From Adiantum capillus-veneris (Eukaryota; Streptophyta; Polypodiopsida; Polypodiales; Pteridaceae), in assembly GCA_014529385.2 (NCBI GenBank), contig CM043950.1, positions 68,250,435 to 68,314,434 of the forward strand: 64,000 nucleotides of DNA, read 5' to 3'. Of the stretch, positions 38,768 to 49,018 are shown piece after piece. The notes under the pieces are model-generated. The model saw nothing but the letters and a program-made list of their open reading frames with translations. It did no database searches and was not told the origin of the DNA. The position numbers and the translations under genes are program-made. Numbering within the stretch: position 1 is the stretch's first letter; each line of letters opens with the position of its first letter.

Positions 38768-40917
38768 TGGGAATGGGCATTAAACGATTTATCTTGTGAC
38801 TTTTTGGTGCATAAGTATACTTCATATAATACTCATATGCATAAATAAAAGCTTTCTACCATACCTTAGTATTACCTTTGAAGTAATATAAATGTACATT
38901 ACTATTAGAAAGTACTGCAAGAGAAGTATCAATGATTGTGCCTCTTTTTGTCTGGGGGAAAATCATTTGTATATTTCTTCTAATATCTCAGCTATACCCT
39001 ACCATATATAAATTATTTTCTTCTTTTCACATTTATTTAATAATATAACCCTTCAATAATTCATACCTTCTTGGATACATACAAGAGGGAAGGGCCTACT
39101 ACAAGACTTTATGAAAAGGAAGATCCAAAGCTTCTTGGACCATCCCAATTTGAAAATCCCGACATAAGGGCGTGGAGAAAAGGCCAAAACCAAGTCAAGC
39201 TCTTTTAGTAGGCCAATTTTTCCTTTTTGAAGCATGTCAATCCGAGTTACAGGTCAAAAGTTACAGGGAAAAGAGTGAAAAATCCTCTCACAACTACACT
39301 GCAAGAAGAGATGGTAAACAGGTGAATCAAGTGAAAAGAGGTAATCTCGGTCTTTTTCCATAAAATAAGATATTTGGAGGATAAAAGACACAAGCATGTG
39401 AATGTGACACCTCAAAGATGCCTTGAAGGACAAGACACACAAGTTGGGACCCCCTGCTGGAGCCACACAGAAGATGCCTAGGTGGGGCCCACATACATCA
39501 TGCACCCACATGGAGCCTCAACGACCAAAAATGCTGAATTTCATGATATTTTGAGTTCTAATATTTCCCATTTTTAGAAATATACAAAGAACATTTGATT
39601 TGGGCTAACTCTTTAGCCTAATCAAGTGATTATGTAAAACATGGCTCCCTCACCTATAAAAAGGGCAACCTTCTCTTCATTGGGGCAAGTTATGAGTGAG
39701 TGAGAATAGCTCAATTCCATAGTGACACACTCATCTTACTGCCACACTTTCTCTTGAAGAAAGGCTGAAGTCTTGCCTCATCTTCTCTCTCCATTAAGGT
39801 GGTGGCGATTGCTCTCATGTAAGATATATGTTGCTAGTTTTTCTTTCATTTGCATATCTAGTCCAATACTTGTCTCTAACTCTATCTCTATCTCTTATTG
39901 TCTATCTTTAATACCACCACCACAGTTAGATCTATCTCTAATTCTATCTTACTTCCACTTTGATCTCTCTTGTTGTGTCCTACTTGTTTCATTGGAAGGT
40001 ATTCAAGCAACAACCTTGTCAATGTAATGAGTACAACCTTCTTGCGGGAAACAATTATGAGCACAAGGTTAGTAACCATATCTTCATCTTCCACAAGCAT
40101 CTCTCTCTCTTAAGGTTCTCATTCTCTTCCACAAACTCTAGAATCTCCTTGCTACAGGTACTTCTCTCCCCGCAGTATCCTTATTTCCTAAGGGCAACAA
40201 TAGGGCTTGGGAGAGAAACTCTCTTCTTCTTCTCCTTTCACTTCTTTCACACCTTTATCTTTGAACATACTAGGTATATCATTGATGAATAACCATAATC
40301 CACATAGAGGTAATTTCTTTCAATTCCATTCAGTGCAATCTATTAGGGTCAACATTTGGATTAGTCGAAAGATTCACTTTCAGCAACGCATAGTGTTTCT
40401 ATTTGGTCCTGAAAGGCTCAACGAAATACTTCTCTCACCAGATCCCATCATACTACCTATTATTGACTATGAATTCTCTTTTTATATGAATGTGGTTATT
40501 TTATTATGAATCAAGAGGATTTGTACTCACAACTAATCCCAATCGCGCGAGACAAAACATATACATTATTGTAAGCACAAAGCTACAGCTCCAAAGAGCA
40601 ATCCGCACCTTATTTGGACAACAAAGATTAAATATCATTAACTCATCCATTAACCCTTTTATCCTACCCATGATACGATATGATCGTAATCTTGATGTTT
40701 TCATTTTTGTTTTTTTCTGACTATCTTTCATGAGTTCTCTCCATCACGTGTGTGTTTGTAAGGAAAAGTGAGCGGCTTCTTTGGCTACATTTCTTCTTTA
40801 GCTCTAGAAGCTATGTTATCTACATCTTAGCTCTTTCTCATAACCCTTGAGCTTCCTCACAAACTCTCACAGGAAGAGGCCCGGTGCCTTCCTGGTAAGA
40901 CCGCCTACTTTTGGACA
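38744..40917 (+). repeat. C LTR3 (3' LTR of the fuller copy)
   Basis: A 2174-bp LTR running TGTCGTGCTG to CTTTTGGACA, preceded by purine tract AGAGGGGGTGGA (38732-38743). TATA box starts at 39655. The next bases GCGTA (40918-40922) are the likely target-site sequence, being the centre of a Y palindrome; the matching left copy is lost. Confidence 0.9.
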
Positions 40918-41190
40918 GCGTAGGATGTCTCAAGGCCAAATCTGGGCACCAAACCTAACATTTCTCATCACACACAGCTTCTGAATAGCCTGTACATGCT
41001 AGCCACCAAGTTTCATCACAGTTGGACAAAAATTGACCTCGTATGCATCAAAAACGCAAAGTCAGAGCATAGAGGAAATAATGGGCCATAGACCTACCAA
41101 AACTTTTCCAAATCAAATGAAACTTGCACAATACACTCATGAGCACATTGCCAAGCTATCTGTGGGGTCACAAATGAAAAATGATGAAAC

Positions 41191-41214
41191 AGACATCCTA
41201 CGCGTAGGATGTCT
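41191..41214. repeat. Perfect Y palindrome
   Basis: AGACATCCTACG followed by its exact reverse complement, followed by 'aaatga'. Confidence 0.95.
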
Positions 41215-41435
41215 AAATGACCAAATTAGCCCCCAGCTGATATTTTTCAGTTCCAGATCTCTTTATGACACTTTCATAAGCCCATATATCAAGTTTCAAG
41301 CCATTCCCATCATATTTGGCCCCCAACACCTCCAAGATGCATTTTTTGATACCCAAACCCAATTCCAATCACATAGCCATGTTCAACAGGTCAAGGACCA
41401 CCAACATACCAAGTTTCACCAAAAACAGGCAAGAT

Positions 41436-41459
41436 AGACATCCTACGCGTAGGATGTCT
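41436..41459. repeat. Perfect Y palindrome
   Basis: Same 24-bp sequence, again followed by 'aaatga'. It is the last palindrome before the Y reading frame (about 200 bases upstream). Confidence 0.95.
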
Positions 41460-41658
41460 AAATGATAATTTTTTGCTAGAATACTGTGAGCACATGCAGA
41501 GTTTCCCTAGTTCCTTTTAAGTTTTATTTTCAATTTTCAAGTCATTTGGATAGTTAAAACTCAGTTTCTTAGCTGATATGGAAAAAACGCTAACTTCGGA
41601 CTACTGAGTGCAACAGGATCCATGGTAGCCCGCAAAATCACCGACAAAGAAGAAGAGA

Positions 41659-42516
41659 ATGACAATAAAAGACTACTTGGAAGAAGTAGAGCCATTTGTG
41701 ATCCCAGAAGGAACCCTGAAGCCAACCAGCACATGGATTCAAGATGATTTGCTAGAGTCCAATGATTTGAAGATATACCAAGGCGTGTTCAAAGATACTG
41801 AAGGAAATGCAGTAGAGCTACCCATGATACCACGGGAGCTCAATGAATTTCTCAGAAGTAAGATGGGAGATTATCTGGAAAAGTTGGACCTTCATAACTA
41901 CTTTGAAGCTTTGCCAGCACGGATTGACATCAAAAGAGTGTGGGAATTTGTAACCACTATCAAAGAAGATGGAGTGGCCAGAGTCACTGATCTGCAAGGC
42001 AATCTGGATACCATGATTGTCATCACAGAGAGGGTGGTGGCAGCCGCTCTTGACATCTCCAACAAGGGAGATAGTGTGACAAAGCACCGAGATGAAGTCA
42101 AGGTGTACTCCGAAAAGAAGAACAACTACACTTTTGAAGACATTGCAAACCCAAAAGTGGCTATCATGATCCAGCTCTACAACCAATACTTCCACATGTG
42201 TACAAAGCGGACACAAAAGTACAGAATGCCACCTGGAGCCATTGCCACCACCTTCACGTGGGCAATGCAGAAGAGCAAGCCAAAAGTGATCAATTATGTT
42301 GCCTACATCCATGACAACCTGGTGAAGATGGGGAAGAAAAATCCCACCTACATTGTGCCTAGTGAGCTAATAACAAAAGTGGTCTATGGAGCATTGCACG
42401 CCAAGGGAAACTGGCATGAACCTCCCTCACAGAATGACTGGCTAAAGCTAAAAGAAGATAAAGAAAAAGAACCTCCCAGGGCACCCAGAGTTGCCACGTG
42501 TTTGAAGCACCGGTAA
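41659..42516 (+). CDS. Y gag-like protein, N-terminal region
   Basis: An uninterrupted 285-residue frame, the longest of Y, begins MTIKDYLEEVEPFVIPEGTL. It is mixed in composition, probably alpha-rich (MGDYLEKLDLHNYFEALPAR, VAIMIQLYNQYFHMCTKRTQ). There is no zinc knuckle, protease or polymerase motif. The stop at 42514 is followed in the same frame by more coding-like sequence, so it is a premature stop in a longer protein. Position right after the leader is that of gag. I do not recognise the family; comparison with putative plant transposon proteins or with gag of TR-GAG-type elements would be the first test. Confidence 0.7.
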   Translation: MTIKDYLEEVEPFVIPEGTLKPTSTWIQDDLLESNDLKIYQGVFKDTEGNAVELPMIPRELNEFLRSKMGDYLEKLDLHNYFEALPARIDIKRVWEFVTTIKEDGVARVTDLQGNLDTMIVITERVVAAALDISNKGDSVTKHRDEVKVYSEKKNNYTFEDIANPKVAIMIQLYNQYFHMCTKRTQKYRMPPGAIATTFTWAMQKSKPKVINYVAYIHDNLVKMGKKNPTYIVPSELITKVVYGALHAKGNWHEPPSQNDWLKLKEDKEKEPPRAPRVATCLKHR

Positions 42517-43200
42517 GAAGCCGTGCTAGAAGAGCCACAAGAGTCGAAGAAAGGAAAGAAGGGAAGTGTACAAGTGCCGATCAAAGAAACCAAAACACAA
42601 ACAGCGGCACGGCTAGAGCGACTAATGGAAAGCTTCAGAGCCGAAAGAGCACTCAAGGGAGATCTAAGCGAGCTGTGGAGGCCCTCCCTGGAAGCCATGT
42701 CGGAATCGTCTCGAAGGGTGCACCGAGATCGGTTTGAAGACTACATCAAAAAATTTGAGATCCTCGATGCTACGACAGAATATATCCCTAATGTCACTTT
42801 TACAGAAGAAGAAGTGGACGAAGTACGACGGCAGCTGCTGGAAGAGCAGGAAGGCCAAGAAAGGGAGAGAAAGACCAAGGCGGACCGGGACTTCAAGAAG
42901 AAGCCAGCAACTCCACCGTCAAGCAGGGAGTCCAGCCCACCGCCATCACCACCTCCTCTTAGCCCTCCACAAACCCAACAAAAGGAGGATGAACAAGAAG
43001 ATTCAAAGCAATAGAAAAGCCAAGAGAAAGAGCAGAAAGAAGAAGCTTAACCGAAAGAGGATAAGTTAGATCCAAAAGAAAAGAACTTCATAATATTTCT
43101 TGATCTACTAGCTGCGGGTTATCCACGAGAAGAGGCAGCGACTGTGGCCTTTGAGTTGGCAAGCACAAGGCCCAAGGAACAGATGCAGAGCCTGCGGAGT
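42517..43200 (+). pseudogene. Y protein, charged and Pro-rich linker
   Basis: It is in frame with the preceding ORF: EAVLEEPQESKKGKKGSVQV, RFEDYIKKFEILDATTEYIP, then RDFKKKPATPPSSRESSPPP followed by further Pro/Ser, reaching a stop at 43012. After stops at 43012 and about 43048 it continues NFIIFLDLLAAGYPREEAAT. The linker is rich in Lys, Glu, Pro and Ser and probably unstructured. Confidence 0.65.
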
Positions 43201-44039
43201 GGAACTGAAAGAAATGGCCTCTGATACAGTGGACCTACATCCACCGACCAATGACTGGGATGTGGTGATGCACAAGCTAACCGGCCTCAGAGCAAGATCA
43301 ATGGCCACGGAAAGTGAGATTGATAATCTCAAAGCCAATGAAGTTCAGATCAAGGCTGAAGTCGACACACTACAAAGACAAAGCCAAGAGCATATGGACA
43401 AACAAACAAAGCTGCAAGCTAGTTTGGACACGGCATTACAAAGATGCCAGGAGATGGAACAAGAAAATCAGGCAGCAGAAAACAAGCTTCAAAGAGCTGA
43501 AGAAGAATACAAGAAAATCAACAAGTCATTGACAGATGCAGAGAGAGAAAGGGACAACCTAAACCTACAACTTGCTGAAGAATCCAAAGAAGTGGAAACC
43601 CTGAGGAATGCCAAAGAAAAGGCATAGATAGAGCATGAAGCGAGCCAGGATGAAGTGATCGAGCTGAAAGATCATATTAAAGTCAAAGATCAAACCATCC
43701 AAAGGCTGCGGGCATCTCCTACCAGAGTCAGAGCTACTAGCTCGACTGGCACCACTTCAAAGAATGAGCTATTTGAAGAACAAATGAAGGAGCTCCAAAA
43801 GGAGTTAACACTAGAGAAGCGGCAAAGGCTGATGCTGGCCGATGGGGTCTATGGTAATGCAAAACCGCCTAGAAGAAGAAAATCAGGCCATGAAGAATGA
43901 GTTAGAAGCCATCAAGAGAAAGCTCGAGGAGGCGGAAAAGATAAATGCAGATCTAAACGACCTCCTAGTAAACATTGGAGAGCAAGTAGAAGAGGAAAAG
44001 AAGACACTTCAGAAGCAAATAGAAGAGCTGAGAGGCTAG
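43201..44039 (+). pseudogene. Y protein, long coiled-coil region
   Basis: Frames 43151-43627, 43655-43900 and 43842-44039 together give a long heptad-rich region: SEIDNLKANEVQIKAEVDTL, AENKLQRAEEEYKKINKSLT, ERERDNLNLQLAEESKEVET, EEQMKELQKELTLEKRQRL, NELEAIKRKLEEAEKINADL and LVNIGEQVEEEKKTLQKQIE. It is separated by a stop at 43625 and a shift near 43850. About 270 residues of nearly continuous coiled coil is unusual for a retroelement protein; oligomerisation of a gag-like particle protein is a possible role, unproven. Confidence 0.72.
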
Positions 44040-44080
44040 CAGCAAACAGAAGAGCAGCATTTAGCACCGAGCCAGCAGCC

Positions 44081-45050
44081 ATGGAGGGTATTGACATAGA
44101 GAATGTGTCAGATCCAGTGGACACCACCATGCAAGAGGAAATCCTGGTGGGACCCTCACAAGAGCCACAAGATCTGACACAAGAAGAAGAAGAGAAGCTG
44201 CAAAAGGCCATAGAAGCGGCAGTCAAAGACACAGCCAGAGAAGCATTGGAGTGGGATAAGAGGGTGTTTAAGTCGATGACTATTCATAAGATAGATGCCA
44301 GTAACTCGGCGTGAATGGATACAGCCCTCTCTCCCATATCCTCTGCTAAAATATGAAGCTGTCACAATCAATAAATGAATAAAAGAGGAGCCAAAAGTGC
44401 CATTGTACAAAGCAGATATCTCCAAACCTGAAGTAGTCAAGCTGATAGTGGACTCTCAGTCTAGGTGGAGAAAGGCATGGCTGACAAAGTATCCTGAATA
44501 TCTAATTCATCTGGTAGAGGCACCTAAAGTGATCAGAGATAACCTCATTTTCTGCCCTCTATACCAAGGATGAGGACATGGAAAGCCCATGAGTTGTTGC
44601 AGAGAAGCCAACACACTTGGCTAAATTACCCGAAGCTGCCAGGCTTGAAGGCAGGCGAGAGAATAAGTGAGAAATACATGGTGAAAACCCTAATTGGCGC
44701 CATCAAATTGTTCATCACTGGCTCGCTTGACCTATCTTGCATCATGATGAGAAAGATATGTAAAACACTTTTGGCAGTCTTCGAGACCTTCAAACCAGGC
44801 CAGGCGACATACAGTATCTTCTTCTTTCAAGATACATACAGATGAGCATACGATCTGTCTGGTCAGCCTTCTCACGAGGTGATACATGCATTGTATCAAA
44901 GGATTATGTTTTTGCCATCTTATCACCTCTGGGGTTTTGAAGAAGCCTTCTACACCGGCTTCTTCACAATCAGCACAGACATATTCGGCCCGACGCTACT
45001 AGCTCCACATGCGAGCTATGAGTCCCTTCTCAAGATGAGAGAAAGCCTAC
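44081..45050 (+). pseudogene. Y protein, C-terminal region
   Basis: The first part, 44081-44314, is acidic (EEEEKLQKAIEAAVKDTARE). In shifted frames it continues VPLYKADISKPEVVKLIVDS, RWRKAWLTKYPEYLIHLVEA, ISEKYMVKTLIGAIKLFITG, GFEEAFYTGFFTISTDIFGP, ending near LKMRESLH at about 45053. No RT or integrase motif is found in any frame. It is conserved enough in composition to look like decayed coding sequence. Confidence 0.55.
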
Positions 45051-45093
45051 ACTGAAGACGCAGCTCAACTGCCATGTCGGGGATGACATGAAC

Positions 45094-45107
45094 AAGGAGG
45101 GGGCGAG
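45094..45107 (+). promoter_or_regulatory. Polypurine tract of Y
   Basis: AAGGAGGGGGCGAG directly precedes the LTR start TGTTAGCAGC, confirming plus-strand orientation of Y. Confidence 0.82.
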
Positions 45108-46023
45108 TGTTAGCAGCGGGACACACCCTATGGAGCTCGGCGGAATATTATTTTTTGTAATTATTCATTTATTGAGAAAAACCAACATTTCACCTTTGTA
45201 AATACTAGGGCTTACAGAAGCTTCCAGATTGTATCCCATCTTTGACATTTAGATTAAGTAGATGGTTAAATTGGAACATTAGGGTTTGAGATTGTAAGGT
45301 ATATATACCACTTTTTGACCTTAATGAGAAAAACCTATGTCATCTTTAAAAAAGTTATGTCTATGAGTGAGCGTACTGTGTACGAGAGAGAGAGTGAGAG
45401 TTTCATCTTGACGCTATGCATGCACCGGTGGTCAGAATCGAGTGCGGAGAAGTGCAGTGTGTTGCCCCTGATGAGAGCTATGCGCCAATACCTACATTGC
45501 GGGCGTACGGTCTGGTTTTGCGAGCTTGACCTGCAAGATTCATTTGGTGATTCGGTGAGCATACGTTATCCGTTTTCGTATTCAGCATATCCACGTGGTC
45601 GCATTGAGTAGAGCTACACATTAGGCACTTTACTTTTCGGAAACGACGACCTGCAAATTTCGACTAGACATCCTACGTGATTTTACACCAGATGGTTAGG
45701 GTTGGGATTTTGGTTCATAGACCTTAGAGAGAGCAACCTATTAGTAGGGTCTCCTTCAAGTTCTGTGGTGTTTCAAGACCGTTTGATGGGCATTTGGCTC
45801 TTGGAAGCGTTGTAGGAAACCTCTTCTTTTGCACTTGTGAAGGTTGTAGCTTAGACATTGGGTAGAGACCTCTGTAGGAATTAGTCGAGAGTCGGTCGAG
45901 TGTAGATTAACACCCTATGCTTGCTTCCACGCGCCTACAAGTCGAGCTTCATCCTTAGCTAACAAATCTTGTTAGGTGAGTTCTCGTTGTGTGCTGACGT
46001 CCGTCGCGGCGTATCCGCCAACA
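45108..46023 (+). repeat. 3' LTR of element Y
   Basis: It begins TGTTAGCAGC and ends CCGCCAACA, co-linear with 1445-2362 with scattered substitutions and small indels. TATA-like TATATATA is near 45300. It is followed by ATGAG, the target duplication. Confidence 0.9.
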
Positions 46024-46028
46024 ATGAG

Positions 46029-46051
46029 CCCTAAAGGTAGAGGCATGAGAG

Positions 46052-46113
<62 letters not shown>

Positions 46114-46825
46114 CTACACAAGCCACACACACCCTCCCCCATTGTGTGTTGTGCACACAAGTCATCTCCTTCTCCACTGTTGAGAAGTGGAGAGCCTACA
46201 AAAACACTCTTGGTTATAGAATGCAAATCCAACCAAGATCCATGCTTCAATGCTATTCTTGCCATCTAATTTAGATTCTCCATTACTATGCTAATATGCT
46301 ATGCTAAGCCCTATGAGTAATGGTATGAGAGGACACTACTTCTTTCTCATATGTTACTTCTTATTCCTCTTCCCTATCCTCATTCCCTGCTAGCTCTCTC
46401 CACCTTCGAAGGTGTTTGAGGTACTGGGACTGAGGCCAGGGACAAGTGAATGCTTTCAATAAATTTAGTTACAAGAATAATTGTGGTGCATGAATCTCTC
46501 TATATTCATTGCACCATCAAGGTCTCAAGGAACACAAATATTGTATTGTACCAAGTATCTCTTTATGAGAGAATCTATAATACAAAAATCTTTTGGACGG
46601 GAGACCGGCTCCACATAAATCCGGTCCTCAGTTGTTGTCAAGTTCTCTAATTCTCTCTCTGCAAAGTATTGTTCATGCCAAGCTAATTAAGTATAATGGT
46701 TATGTTGCTACCTCTAATCAAGTTCTCTCTCTATTTTCTCAAAGTATTCTCATAAAAATGATCACTGCAATTCTCTAAATTCCACTATTTTGAATGTTCA
46801 AAAGTCCAATTTTTTTACACTATAT
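46029..46825. repeat. Unclassified insert W, right part, with (CT)n tract
   Basis: It contains a pure (CT)n microsatellite at 46056-46108 and otherwise AT-rich sequence without coding signal. It ends where the P LTR resumes. TATGT occurs at 1219-1223 and 46826-46830 and could be the W target duplication, but a 4-bp TGTA reading is equally possible. Confidence 0.4.
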
Positions 46826-46965
46826 TATGTACTATGCAATGGAAAGATAAGATAACCCTGGAGTGATGGGCGTATATACAATGCATGGGGCTAGTGAGGG
46901 AAAACACTCCTTGGTGGTCCTAAGTGTGTTCACACACATCACTACCACATGTATATGGTATAACA
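46826..46965 (-). repeat. Right fragment of the split P 3' LTR
   Basis: It matches about 54703-54845 (shared 'gcaatggaaagataagata' and 'cacacacatcactaccacat'). On the minus strand the LTR begins TGTTATACCATATACATG. A purine tract (AGAGGGGATT) lies immediately upstream in element orientation (46966-46978). Confidence 0.82.
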
Positions 46966-46984
46966 AATCCCCTCTGGGAGTGCT

Positions 46985-47600
46985 GCAGTGAATGAGAGCT
47001 GGTACATAGAGTACATGGAAGTGCCATGCCTTGAAAACATGATCAATCCACAAAGGGGACTAAGCCCAAGCTTTGCAAAAAGCTTCAAACTTCTCATGAG
47101 ACAATGCCTTTGTGAAAAGATCTGAAAGGTTGTCCTGTGCTGGCACATAAGCCAAGCTTATCTCTCCTACTCAGAGCCTCTCCCTGGCATAGTGGTAATG
47201 TACCTCAATGTGCTTTGTGAGAGCATGAAAAAATGGGTTCCTTGCCATTATGCATGGACTCTGACTGTCAAAGTAGATAATGTTGGCAGTGTCATGTCCA
47301 ACACCCAAATCAACCATAAGACATTTGAGCCAAACACACTCAACCGTAGCTATGAAGCCTTCCTTGTACTCAGCCTCACAACTAGAAGTGGCAATAGTAG
47401 TTTACTTCTTGCTCAACCATGATATGCGTGAGTTGTGAATCATGAAACAAAAACCATGTGTCAAAACAACCAGCCCAATTTGAGTCAAAAAAAGCATGCA
47501 AATTTGGCGGCAATGACCCCTCTTGGGATAAAACAAGCCAAGATGTAAAGTGCAACTCAAGTAGCAAAAAATCCTCTTGAAATGTTGTCAATGCTTAGAT
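46985..47600 (-). pseudogene. P RNase H and pol end (broken)
   Basis: Across frames the minus strand reads the Copia pol end: AQDNLSDLFTKALSHEKFEA near 47090-47150, and upstream an RNase H block around FDSNWAGCFDT (47383-47591) and a Ser/Cys-Glu-Ala-Glu-type block. Stops and shifts are frequent. The assignment rests on these short matches and the position before the 3' LTR. Confidence 0.7.
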
Positions 47601-47810
47601 GTTGGGCTATGCATAAATAAGTGACGTGTGAGACTGCAAACTAAATATCCGGCCTCATGTTGTGTACATAAATAAGTCATCCAACAACAATTTGGTAAAG
47701 AGTGACATCAGGAGGATCAGCAACATCATGAAGACTCAATTTTAAACTTATTTCCATGGGAGTGGCAATAGGTTTTCAATCCTCAAGTCCAAACTTACAT
47801 AGCAATGTCT

Positions 47811-48781
47811 CTATATGTAACTTTTTTGACACAAAGAAATATCACCATCACACTGCTTAAACTGTATACGCAAGTAATGATGCAACAACCCCAAATATTT
47901 CATCTTGAAAGTAGAATTCAAATCAGCTTTAAATTCAGTAATGTGGCTCTCATTTGGTCCAGTGATCAACAAATCATCCAGATAGAGAATAAAAATGAGA
48001 AGTACATCACCCTCACGCTTTACATACAATTTGCTTGTTGTGGGACTGTTACAAAAACCTCGTTTGACCAATGAGTATCAACTTCCTCATAGCAAGCACG
48101 AGGAGATTGCTTCAACCCATACAAAGATTTCTTACATCTACACACTTTATCTTCTTGTCCTTTCATGACAAAACCATGAGGTTGCGTTACATAAACTTCC
48201 TCAAATATATCACCATTCAACAAAGCAGTAACAATGTTTGAGTGATCTACACCCCAACCAAAAATGAGCTGCCAATGCACAGTAGTCAAACAACAAGTGG
48301 GAGAAAAAGTCTCTACTTAATCAATGCCTTTTTGCTCTACATAATCCTTTGCAACAAGTTGAGCCTTATAGTGATCAATCTCATCATCCAGCTTGCATTT
48401 CAACTTGTAAACCAACTCTGTTCCAGGAGGCAAGTTACATAAATTCCATGTATCATTTTCTATAAGTGCATCATATTCTGATTGCATGGCAGCCATCCAA
48501 TTTTTTGAGTTATGTGCTTCATCAAAAGATAGAGGTTCATCAACATCACATAAGCTAGACACAGCCAAAGCATAACAATGTAATGCATAAGATGCATGGC
48601 GAGAGACTAAACGAGTATGACTAGACAAAGGTGCATCCAATTTATCGTCAAAAAAAGTATGCCGCCAGCCATTTAGGCATACCTCTAGCTTGCTCATTCT
48701 CAGACCTTTCCTCATCAAGTACATCTGCATCAGTAATAGGCTGATCTGTAGCATTTTTAGAAACCCCCATAGCCTGTACAT
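47811..48781 (-). pseudogene. P reverse transcriptase (Copia type)
   Basis: Order on the minus strand: NWMAAMQSEYDALIENDTWN and KLKCKLDDEIDHYKAQLVAK (48317-48781), DHSNIVTALLNGDIFEEVYV with QPHGFV and SLYGLKQSPRACYEE (48020-48289), then ILYLDDLLITG, which contains the YLDD active site (47811-48071), and LGLLHHYLRIQF. The frame changes between these parts. Active-site residues are retained although the gene is broken. Confidence 0.85.
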
Positions 48782-49007
48782 TTATCTCATTGGAATTTAC
48801 ATTTGAGCTTCCACCACCAAAAAGAGACAACAAAGTGTCATAAATGTCATGTGAGCTTACACTACTGTCTCTAGTACATGACAACAAGGGATGAACAAAA
48901 TCATCCACAAACACAACATCCAGTGACACCAAGATACACTTTGTTTGCAGATAATATAATATATAGTCTTTGCTTTTAGCACTATAACCAACAAAAATAC
49001 ATTTCAT
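48648..49007 (-). CDS. P integrase C-terminal region
   Basis: MKCIFVGYSAKSKDYILYYL is the conserved Copia block after the integrase core (K-x-F-V-G-Y). It is followed by a Ser/Asn/Asp-rich spacer that leads to RT in the other frame. Confidence 0.78.
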   Translation of the reverse strand: MKCIFVGYSAKSKDYILYYLQTKCILVSLDVVFVDDFVHPLLSCTRDSSVSSHDIYDTLLSLFGGGSSNVNSNEINVQAMGVSKNATDQPITDADVLDEERSENEQARGMPKWLAAYFF

Positions 49008-49018
49008 AGCCTTATCAT

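Larger units (their letters stand above)
40918..41658 (+). repeat. Y leader, third part
   Basis: It starts with the right half of a palindrome (GCGTAGGATGTCT) interrupted by C, then carries perfect palindromes at 41191 and 41436 spaced about 245-275 bases apart, and leads to the Y frame. Confidence 0.75.
32771..41741 (+). repeat. Right unit of a roughly 9-kb tandem duplication
   Basis: The unit runs from the last 36 bases of a C LTR through gag-pol, LTR3 and 0.82 kb of Y. The left unit (26660-32770) lacks gag and protease but otherwise matches at a constant offset of 8974 bases from about 28.1 to 32.5 kb; several predicted peptides in the LTR region are identical between units. The junction at 32770/32771 joins Y sequence to a C LTR end, which independent insertions cannot produce. 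Confidence 0.85.
1445..46023 (+). mobile_element. Non-autonomous LTR element Y (with nested insertions)
   Basis: Y is bounded by two homologous LTRs of about 0.92 kb (1445-2362 and 45108-46023). The 5-bp sequence ATGAG occurs immediately outside both (1440-1444 and 46024-46028), which shows one integration event. A primer-site-like sequence follows the left LTR and a purine tract precedes the right one, so the element reads on the plus strand. Its own sequence survives as 2363-3351, 5293 to at least 5705 and 40918-45107; all else inside it is later insertion (S, G with A and M, C). An additional duplicated slice sits at 31944-32770. No protease, reverse transcriptase or integrase of its own is visible, so Y must have depended on enzymes of another element. 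It encodes a long gag-like/coiled-coil frame instead. Confidence 0.85.

Noticed and set aside
26221-41741. Interpretation of the two C copies as independent insertions
   Set aside because: Both are followed by the same Y sequence and share inactivating mutations; one junction joins Y to a C LTR end.
1445-46023. The two Y LTRs as unrelated solo LTRs
   Set aside because: The same ATGAG flanks the outer side of both, the left is followed by a primer site and the right preceded by a purine tract, so they bound one element.
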